This document shows positions 1 through 4,562 of a stretch of DNA of 5,904 bases, piece by piece. Position 1 is the stretch's first letter. Each line of letters opens with the position of its first letter. Location of the stretch: positions 1 through 5,904 of the forward strand of contig WFQA01000020.1 of the NCBI GenBank assembly GCA_015487255.1, in the 5' to 3' direction. Position numbers and translations under genes: made by a program. The stretch is from Paracoccaceae bacterium. GTDB taxonomy: Bacteria > Pseudomonadota > Alphaproteobacteria > Rhodobacterales > Rhodobacteraceae. A model generated the notes under the pieces. That model searched no databases. It was given only the letters and a program-made list of their open reading frames with translations, and was not told the DNA's origin.

Positions 1-1
1 C

Positions 2-115
2 GCCCGGAAGGCGGCCGCCCCGCCCCCCGCCGCCGCCGCTTCCGGCAAAAAGCCAGGGCCAGTTAAGCAGACCTGCCGTGCCTCGGGCACGGCATGCGCC
101 GTCAAGGTGGGCTGA
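2..115 (+). CDS. Possible 3' end of an unidentified Ala/Pro-rich protein (partial)
   Basis: This frame is open from the left edge to a TGA at 113-115 and gives 37 residues. It begins with an Ala/Pro-rich segment, continues through a Lys/Gly/Pro patch (SGKKPGPVKQ), and ends ACAVKVG. Third codon positions are mostly G or C, as expected for a real gene in a GC-rich alphaproteobacterium, and Ala/Pro-rich C-terminal tails are common there. Against it, the DNA here is so GC-rich that every frame looks biased. The opposite strand is also open over the same bases, frame 1 ends at 64-66, and a perfect hairpin (74-94) falls inside the frame. It does not resemble the C-terminus of CcmB, the usual neighbour of ccmC. 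I do not recognise the protein, and this may be non-coding repeat DNA. Confidence 0.22.
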   Translation, partial: ARKAAAPPPAAAASGKKPGPVKQTCRASGTACAVKVG

Positions 116-310
116 ACAAAGGAGGCGTAGCCGACGACTTCAGGTCGCCGAAGGCGGCGCACGCGGCGGCGCTGCAGTAAAATATCCTGCCCTCACCGAC
201 AGGCTTGCCTTTGCCTCTGCGGGGGGTAAACCCCCACTCGGAAAAGGCACGGTTTTTGGCAAAGCCAAAAACACGGCTGGCCGGCGGCGGTGGCCGAGCT
301 TACGCTCGGC
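74..310. repeat. Cluster of compact perfect hairpins, candidate intergenic repeat element
   Basis: This stretch lacks a convincing gene and carries four perfect short hairpins. They are 74-82/86-94 (9-bp stem, loop TCG), 222-226/231-235 (5 bp, loop TAAA), 252-260/264-272 (9 bp, GTTTTTGGC, loop AAA) and 293-299/304-310 (7 bp, GCCGAGC, loop TTAC). Weaker ones lie at 135-138/144-147 and 146-149/153-156. Such spacing is typical of dispersed intergenic repeat or MITE-like elements, or of a structured transcribed RNA. None has the G/C stem plus T-run of a classical terminator in the + direction. One long frame (78-338) crosses the whole cluster, but it is Arg-rich and looks like a by-product of GC-rich DNA. 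Seen: the stems. Inferred: the repeat identity. Confidence 0.4.
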
Positions 311-314
311 GTCC

Positions 315-344
315 TTGATAGCCGATGTTTCACAATAATATACA
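315..344 (+). promoter_or_regulatory. Possible sigma-70-like promoter for ccmCDG
   Basis: The hexamer TTGATA at 315-320 lies 18 bp before TATACA at 339-344, inside the only AT-rich stretch between the GC-rich hairpin cluster and ccmC. An overlapping alternative -10 is TAATAT at 336-341, with 15-bp spacing. Initiation here would leave a leader of about 55-60 nt before the ccmC ATG. The match is moderate, and alphaproteobacterial promoters are poorly predicted from sequence. Confidence 0.33.
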
Positions 345-407
345 TCTTAACCAAACTGTGACCGAATGCCGATTGCGCGCCTGTGAAACTGGGGGTAAAC
401 AACATCC

Positions 408-1139
408 ATGTCTATTTGGGAATTCGCAAATCCGGTGCGGTTCATGCGCCTTTCTGGTCGGGTTTTACCGTATCTCACGGTGCTCACCATCTTCACCCTT
501 GTTCCAGCACTCATTTGGGGGTTTTTCTTCACGCCTGATGATTACCGGCAGGGGGCCACCGTAAAAATCATCTACATCCATGTGCCTACCGCATTTTTGG
601 CGATCAATATCTATTTCATGATGTTTGTCACCTCGATGATCTGGCTGATCCGCCGCCACCATGTTTCGGCACTGGCCGCCAAGGCCGCCGCCCCGGTTGG
701 CGCGGTCATGACCCTGATCGCCCTGATCACCGGCGCACTCTGGGGCCAGCCGATCTGGGGCACCTGGTGGGTATGGGACCCTCGCCTGACTTCATTTTTG
801 ATCATGTTTATATTCTACCTCGGCTATATTGCCCTCTGGGCCGCCATTGATGACCCGGAAAAAGCCGCTGATCTCACCTCTATCCTGTGCATGATCGGCT
901 CAGTTTTTGCGGTTATTTCGCGCTATGCCGTAGATTTTTGGGACCAGGGGTTGCACCAGGGCACCTCCGTGCCGCTCGCCCGCATGGGAGAGACAAATCA
1001 GGTAGCAGATGTGTTCTGGCAACCACTCATGCTATCATTAGTCGGGTTTTTCCTGCTGTTTCTTGTGCTGCTCCTCATCCGCACCCGCACCGAGATTCGC
1101 ACCCGCCGCATCGCCGCCCTCCGGGCAAGAGAGGTATAA
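408..1139 (+). CDS. ccmC: CcmC, haem exporter/haem-handling protein of cytochrome c maturation
   Basis: CcmC (HelC) is an inner-membrane protein that, with CcmD, presents haem to the periplasmic chaperone CcmE in System I cytochrome c biogenesis. The 243-residue product is of normal length for the family. About six membrane segments can be seen, near residues 21-40, 55-79, 95-113, 126-147, 155-176 and 204-225. The signature Trp-rich haem-binding loop is clear at 117-125 (WGTWWVWDP). The two expected axial-ligand histidines are present as H58 (YIHVP) and H183 (GLHQG). The ATG at 408 gives the familiar start MSIWEFANP and has a G-rich Shine-Dalgarno-like tract (391-395) upstream. The stop shares one base with ccmD (TAATG), so the two are translationally coupled. 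No ccmA or ccmB reading frame is seen in the 407 bp upstream, so either those genes lie farther left or ccmC heads its own transcript. Confidence 0.97.
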   Translation: MSIWEFANPVRFMRLSGRVLPYLTVLTIFTLVPALIWGFFFTPDDYRQGATVKIIYIHVPTAFLAINIYFMMFVTSMIWLIRRHHVSALAAKAAAPVGAVMTLIALITGALWGQPIWGTWWVWDPRLTSFLIMFIFYLGYIALWAAIDDPEKAADLTSILCMIGSVFAVISRYAVDFWDQGLHQGTSVPLARMGETNQVADVFWQPLMLSLVGFFLLFLVLLLIRTRTEIRTRRIAALRAREV

Positions 1140-1303
1140 TGCTACCCGATTTAGGAAAATACGCTTTCCCGGTCCTGTCCGCCTATGCGGCCATGTTTAT
1201 TCTGACTATCGGAGTAATCCTAACCACACTGAAACGTGCCAAAACCAGCAAGGAAACCCTTGCAAAGCTTGAGCAAAAACAAAAGGCCAAAGCCGATGAG
1301 TGA
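1139..1303 (+). CDS. ccmD: CcmD, small haem-exporter accessory protein
   Basis: CcmD (HelD) is a small single-pass membrane protein that stabilises the CcmC-CcmE complex and helps release holo-CcmE. The 54-residue product has the usual family layout. A short N-terminus (MLPDLGKYAFPVL) precedes one hydrophobic helix (about residues 10-31, beginning with the typical SAYAAMF), then a highly charged Lys-rich C-terminal tail of about 20 residues. The start ATG overlaps the ccmC stop by one base, and a purine-rich ribosome site (GAGAGG, 1129-1134) sits just before it. A longer reading frame in this phase begins at 887 inside ccmC, but that part is out of frame with CcmC and spurious. The 3' end overlaps ccmG by 8 nt. 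The identification rests on position and layout, because CcmD sequences are weakly conserved. Confidence 0.92.
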   Translation: MLPDLGKYAFPVLSAYAAMFILTIGVILTTLKRAKTSKETLAKLEQKQKAKADE

Positions 1304-1850
1304 AGAAAAGAAAAAGTTCAACTATGTTCTGCTCGCCCCGCCGATCATCTTTCTCGGTCTGGCGGCGATGTTTTTTTTCGGGCTGCAGCGAGATAACCCC
1401 AACGAGCTGAAATCCGAATTGCTGGGCCGCAAAGTGCCCAGCGTCAACCTGACCGACCTGCGCAGCGATCCGGCCCCGACCGATGAGGATTTCAACGCGC
1501 CTTACCCGAAAGTGGTGAATTTCTGGGCCAGTTGGTGTGGTCCCTGCCGGGCCGAAGCGCCGATACTGGAGCGCATGGCCGAGGAGATGAACATCCCGAT
1601 CATCGGTATCAATTATAAAGACCAGCCCGATCAGGCGCTGGCTTTTCTGGAAGAGCTTGGGGATCCGTTCATCAAAATCGGTGCGGATTTCAACGGCCGA
1701 AACGCCATTGAATGGGGGCTTTACGGGGTGCCGGAAACCTTTGTGGTTGACGAAAACGGTATTATCCTGCTGCGCTATCCCGGCCCGATCACCAATGCGG
1801 TGCTCAACAAACGCATCCTGCCATTGCTGGGCATGACCCCGGAGGAATAA
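1296..1850 (+). CDS. ccmG: CcmG/DsbE/HelX, membrane-anchored thioredoxin-like protein
   Basis: CcmG reduces the CXXCH cysteines of apocytochromes c (or the CcmH-apocytochrome disulfide) in the periplasm, using electrons from CcdA or DsbD. The 184-residue product has an uncleaved N-terminal anchor at about residues 9-29, then a thioredoxin fold. The active site is WCGPC at 80-84, the family motif GINYKDQ follows at 104-110, and the cis-Pro loop GVPETF is at 144-149. I chose the ATG at 1296 because it gives the short charged N-terminus MSEEKKKF, has AAAGG at 1282-1286 in a suitable position, and overlaps the ccmD stop (ATGAGTGA). An in-frame ATG at 1236 would add 20 residues out of CcmD's frame and is unlikely. 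WCGPC is the generic thioredoxin-type site rather than the WCPTC of E. coli CcmG, so the name depends on the anchor, the GINYKDQ motif and the operon. Confidence 0.96.
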   Translation: MSEEKKKFNYVLLAPPIIFLGLAAMFFFGLQRDNPNELKSELLGRKVPSVNLTDLRSDPAPTDEDFNAPYPKVVNFWASWCGPCRAEAPILERMAEEMNIPIIGINYKDQPDQALAFLEELGDPFIKIGADFNGRNAIEWGLYGVPETFVVDENGIILLRYPGPITNAVLNKRILPLLGMTPEE

Positions 1851-1871
1851 CCGTGCGCATCGGGGTGCCGC

Positions 1872-1892
1872 CTGACCGGGCTGTCCGGTCAG
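1872..1892. terminator. Hairpin between convergent ccmG and yciB
   Basis: An 8-bp perfect stem (CTGACCGG at 1872-1879, CCGGTCAG at 1885-1892) with a 5-nt loop lies 22 bp after the ccmG stop and overlaps the yciB stop codon (1889-1891). Its place between convergent genes suggests a terminator. The + strand after it is pyrimidine-rich (TCTTCCGTCTCTTCTTC) but has no uninterrupted T-run, and the - strand has none at all. Intrinsic termination would therefore be weak. Confidence 0.45.
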
Positions 1893-2497
1893 TCTTCCGT
1901 CTCTTCTTCAATCGCGTATTTTGCAAAAATGCCCATCTGTGAAAAGATGAAAGCGAAGGTCGCCAAGGGCAGGAAAAAGGTTTTGAATGTCACCCATGTA
2001 TCGGTGTCAAACCCGCGCCAGACCAGCTCGTTCAATATCGCCAAGCCGATGAAAAACATGGCGAATCTCTTGGTGAATATCATCCAGCCCTCATCCTGAA
2101 GCGGCATCATATCACCCATCAGATAGCGCAAATAGCTCTGCCCGCGCAGCAGGCCAAAGCCAAGCGTGCCGCCAAACGCAGCGTAAAGAATGGTCGGCTT
2201 CATCTTGATGAAAGTGGCATCTTGCAACCAAAGCGTCAGCCCGCCAAAGATCACCACGATCACCGCCGTGATCACCGCCATTTTAGGCAGGTGGCGGGTG
2301 GTGAACCACGACCAGGCCAGCGCGGCAAGGGTGACCGGAATAAACACGCCGGTGGCAAAAAGCACCTGCGCCAATTGCCGCTCCTCGTCATTGGCCCCCT
2401 CGGGGAAGGGCGCCCAGCGATAAGCAACAAAGAACACAATGATCGGGCCCATTTCGAGCGCGAATTTCACAATCGGGTTTTGTTTCTTTTCAGTCAT
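1889..2497 (-). CDS. yciB: YciB/IspZ-family inner-membrane protein (septation protein A)
   Basis: This is a polytopic inner-membrane protein of the YciB/IspZ family, linked in other bacteria to cell-envelope synthesis and intracellular septation. Its biochemical activity is unknown. The 202 residues contain about six hydrophobic segments, near 12-28, 43-65, 72-91, 101-118, 145-160 and 172-192. The family's most conserved stretch, TFIKMKPT at 95-102, is intact, as is the later NELVWR (156-161) with WVTFK (168-172). I chose the ATG at 2497 because AAGGA lies 6 nt before it and the protein then starts MTEKKQNPIVKF, as in relatives. In-frame ATGs at 2524 and 2557 would add 12 or 20 residues with no visible ribosome site. 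The gene converges on ccmG and follows the permease gene after a 101-bp gap, so it may be the last gene of the ftsY transcript or have its own promoter. Confidence 0.93.
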   Translation of the reverse strand: MTEKKQNPIVKFALEMGPIIVFFVAYRWAPFPEGANDEERQLAQVLFATGVFIPVTLAALAWSWFTTRHLPKMAVITAVIVVIFGGLTLWLQDATFIKMKPTILYAAFGGTLGFGLLRGQSYLRYLMGDMMPLQDEGWMIFTKRFAMFFIGLAILNELVWRGFDTDTWVTFKTFFLPLATFAFIFSQMGIFAKYAIEEETED

Positions 2498-2575
2498 GCC
2501 ATTTCCTTGTTTCCGCCGCACCATAGCCGAATGCAAGGCAGGGTTCCACCCCACCAATACCCGATTTTTCCGTAG

Positions 2576-2596
2576 GGTGCGTGGTCCCCACGCACC
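2576..2596. repeat. REP-like palindrome between the permease gene and yciB
   Basis: A perfect 9-bp inverted repeat (GGTGCGTGG at 2576-2584, CCACGCACC at 2588-2596) surrounds a 3-nt loop. It is flanked by CGTAG on one side and sits 2 bp beyond the permease stop codon. The GTAGGGTGCGT...ACGCACC form resembles a class of short palindromes dispersed in many bacterial genomes. This is a resemblance from memory, not a search result. No T-run follows on the - strand, so it is not a classical intrinsic terminator, although it could protect the upstream mRNA from 3' decay. Confidence 0.55.
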
Positions 2597-2598
2597 GC

Positions 2599-3498
2599 TC
2601 AGCCAAATTCCACCACCACCGCCCCCAGCGCGATAATCGCCATCAAAACCCCGCGCACCACCCCCACGGTTTCGCGCAAAAACAGCCAGCCGATCAGGGC
2701 AGCAAACACCGTGGAGGTCTCGCGCAATACCGCCGCCTGCCCCACCGTATCCAGCCGCGTGGCCAGCATGATCGAGCCAAAACTGACCATGCCGATCACC
2801 CCGCCAATTGCCCCGCGCAGCATCAGCGGCGCAATGGCGGGCTTCACCGCCATGCCTTGGTAAAACCGGATGGAAATAAACGGAAAAATCAGCCCGTCAA
2901 TAAAGAAAAACCACGCCAGAAAAGTGAGCGGATCAGCCGTGGCGCGAATGCCATACGCATCATAAACCGTATAAAGCGCCACAAACAGCCCGGTGATAAA
3001 AGCCAGCGCCAGCGCTTGCCACAGCACCCGCCTGTCTACCCGCGCCCGGCTCAGGTTAAACCCGGCAAGGGCAAATATCGCCCCCAGCAACAACCCCACC
3101 CCCAGCCACTGCACCGCGCTGAAGCGCTCACCAAAAATAAACCCGGCAGCGATGATGGTAACCAATGGCCCGGTGCCGCGCACCACTGGATAAACCACCG
3201 TATAGGCCCCGCGCGCATAGGCCATGGCCTGAAACAGTTTGTAACCGATATGGATAACCATCACCCCGGCAAAAATCAGCCACATATGCGGCTCGGGCCA
3301 TGGCACGATAAAAAGCGCAAAAGGTGCCGCCATCAGCGCATAGGAAAAATCCATCGCGCCGCGTATCAGCCACGGGCTATATCGGCCCTTTTGCAGCGCA
3401 CCAAATATCGCATGGGTCAGGGCGGCGAGCAGCGCCAGTGCCACCGCCAGCAGCCCCCCGGCTTGCGTTCCCTCCAGCCCGACCAGCCATTGGCTCAC
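2599..3498 (-). CDS. EamA/DMT-superfamily permease
   Basis: This is a ten-helix permease of the drug/metabolite transporter (EamA) type; its substrate cannot be told from sequence. The 299 residues show about ten hydrophobic segments in two halves. Each half contains the recognisable EamA repeat, YPVVRGTGPLVTIIAAGFIFGE at 103-124 in the first and VLRETSTVFAALIGWLFLRE at 257-276 in the second. Both repeats end with the typical helix-terminal Glu. Translation most likely starts at a GTG (3496-3498), since GTGA overlaps the ftsY TGA by 4 nt and a G-rich tract lies just upstream, so the gene is coupled to ftsY. The first in-frame ATG is about 48 residues in and would remove the first helix. It may share a transcript with ftsY and yciB. 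Whether it works with FtsY is unknown; co-location is the only evidence. Confidence 0.9.
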   Translation of the reverse strand: MSQWLVGLEGTQAGGLLAVALALLAALTHAIFGALQKGRYSPWLIRGAMDFSYALMAAPFALFIVPWPEPHMWLIFAGVMVIHIGYKLFQAMAYARGAYTVVYPVVRGTGPLVTIIAAGFIFGERFSAVQWLGVGLLLGAIFALAGFNLSRARVDRRVLWQALALAFITGLFVALYTVYDAYGIRATADPLTFLAWFFFIDGLIFPFISIRFYQGMAVKPAIAPLMLRGAIGGVIGMVSFGSIMLATRLDTVGQAAVLRETSTVFAALIGWLFLRETVGVVRGVLMAIIALGAVVVEFG

Positions 3499-4475
3499 TC
3501 GACCCCCGCCAGCGCATTGGCAAATTCTTCCGGGTCAAACGGCGACAGGTCATCTATCGCCTCGCCCACCCCGATCGCATGGATCGGCAGGCCAAAGCGA
3601 TCCGCCAGCGCCACCAGCACCCCGCCTTTTGCTGTGCCGTCAAGCTTGGTCATCACCAAGCCGGAAACATCCGCGATTTTGGTGAATATCTCCACCTGAT
3701 TGAGGGCATTTTGTCCGGTTGTGGCATCCAGCACCAGCAGGGTGTTATGCGGCGCATCGGGGTCTTTCTTGCGGATCACCCGCACGATCTTGGCCAATTC
3801 CTCCATCAGGTCAGCCCGGTTTTGCAACCGCCCGGCGGTATCAATCAGCAGCATATCCGCGCCGCTCTCCTCGGCCTTGCCCATGGCCTCAAAGGCCAAT
3901 GATGCCGGGTCCGATCCCTCCGGCGCGGTCAGCACCGTCACCCCGGCGCGCGCGCCCCATACCTGTAGCTGCTCCACAGCGGCAGCGCGAAAAGTATCAC
4001 CCGCCGCAATCACCACCGATTTCCCCGCGCCCTTGAGCTGGCTGGCCAACTTGCCAATGGTGGTGGTTTTTCCCGAGCCATTTACCCCGACCACCAGCAC
4101 CACCTGCGGGCGTTTTTTGTAAATCGGCAATGGCCGCGCCACCGGCTCCAGAATAGCCGCGCATTCCGCCGCCAAGAGCCGCTTCACCTCCGCCACGCCG
4201 AGCCTCTTGCCAAAGCGCCCCTCAGCCATGTTGGCAGCCACTTTCAGTGCCGTTTCCACCCCCATGTCAGCCGAGATCAGCATCTCTTCAAGGCTTTCCA
4301 GCATGGCGTCATCAAGCACCCGCTTTGGCCCATCCGCCCCCAAGGCCCGCGCAATTATACCCGGTTTGGGCGCTTCCGGTTTTGGCGCCTCTTCAGCCAC
4401 CAGCGCCTGCACGCCCTGATCAATTTTGCTGGACGACCTGGTCAACCGCTTTTTAAGTTTTGAGAAAAAAGACAT
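3495..4475 (-). CDS. ftsY: FtsY, signal recognition particle receptor GTPase
   Basis: FtsY receives the SRP-ribosome complex at the inner membrane. Its NG domain pairs with Ffh, and reciprocal GTP hydrolysis releases the nascent membrane protein to SecYEG. The 326 residues comprise a basic N-terminus (MSFFSKLKKRLTR), a short Glu/Pro linker (about 28-40), a helical N domain (about 50-110) and the G domain. The GTPase motifs are intact: GVNGSGKT (130-137), DTFRAAA (160-166), DTAGR (212-216), DATTGQNA (250-257) and TKLDGTAKGG (276-285). The C-terminal DPEEFANALAG matches the family. I chose the ATG at 4475 over one 13 codons upstream because of the conserved MSFFSKLKK start and the GGGGGA site just before it. 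The acidic A domain of enterobacterial FtsY is almost absent, as in many alphaproteobacteria. The gene overlaps the permease gene by 4 nt. Confidence 0.98.
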   Translation of the reverse strand: MSFFSKLKKRLTRSSSKIDQGVQALVAEEAPKPEAPKPGIIARALGADGPKRVLDDAMLESLEEMLISADMGVETALKVAANMAEGRFGKRLGVAEVKRLLAAECAAILEPVARPLPIYKKRPQVVLVVGVNGSGKTTTIGKLASQLKGAGKSVVIAAGDTFRAAAVEQLQVWGARAGVTVLTAPEGSDPASLAFEAMGKAEESGADMLLIDTAGRLQNRADLMEELAKIVRVIRKKDPDAPHNTLLVLDATTGQNALNQVEIFTKIADVSGLVMTKLDGTAKGGVLVALADRFGLPIHAIGVGEAIDDLSPFDPEEFANALAGVE

Positions 4476-4514
4476 ACATCCCCCTTTCCCCCTACTTAAT
4501 ACGCAATCCGGCAT

Positions 4515-4540
4515 AAGAAAAGCACCGTGCGGTTTTTCTT
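4515..4540 (-). terminator. Probable terminator after the FDH beta gene
   Basis: In the 87-bp gap between the FDH beta stop and ftsY lies a perfect 7-bp A/T inverted repeat (AAGAAAA at 4515-4521, TTTTCTT at 4534-4540) around a 12-nt GC-rich centre that can itself pair (ACC/GGT). Read on the - strand, it starts 23 nt after the stop and gives a stem ending in TTTTCTT, like an intrinsic terminator, although the GC core is short. The ftsY promoter probably lies in the 40 bp beyond it; I see no clear -35/-10 pair there. Confidence 0.42.
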
Positions 4541-4562
4541 TGTGATTACAATTGGTTTAACG

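Noticed and set aside
78..338. 86-residue + strand frame across the hairpin cluster
   Set aside because: It is Arg/Gly/Ala-rich with no recognisable motif or ribosome site, it crosses every hairpin, and it overlaps other open frames. It is best explained as a by-product of GC-rich DNA. A whole-genome search for repeated copies would settle it.
193..405. 70-residue - strand frame upstream of ccmC
   Set aside because: It has no family resemblance, runs through the hairpins and the possible ccmC promoter, and has an unlikely Cys- and Arg-rich composition.
887..1138. Upstream extension of the ccmD reading frame inside ccmC
   Set aside because: It lies out of frame within well-supported ccmC. 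CcmD proteins are about 50-60 residues and the ATG at 1139 has a ribosome site and a coupled start.
2498..2557. 20-residue N-terminal extension of YciB
   Set aside because: The extension is not hydrophobic or conserved, and it contains the AAGGA ribosome site that belongs to the ATG at 2497.
2581..3699. 372-residue + strand frame opposite the permease gene and the end of ftsY
   Set aside because: It is rich in His, Gln, Pro, Arg and Lys with no domain, and is antisense to two well-supported genes. It is a mirror of hydrophobic and GC-rich codon use on the other strand.
3324..3902. 192-residue + strand frame opposite ftsY
   Set aside because: It is antisense to the conserved FtsY G domain and the permease gene, has no recognisable motif, and is a shadow frame.
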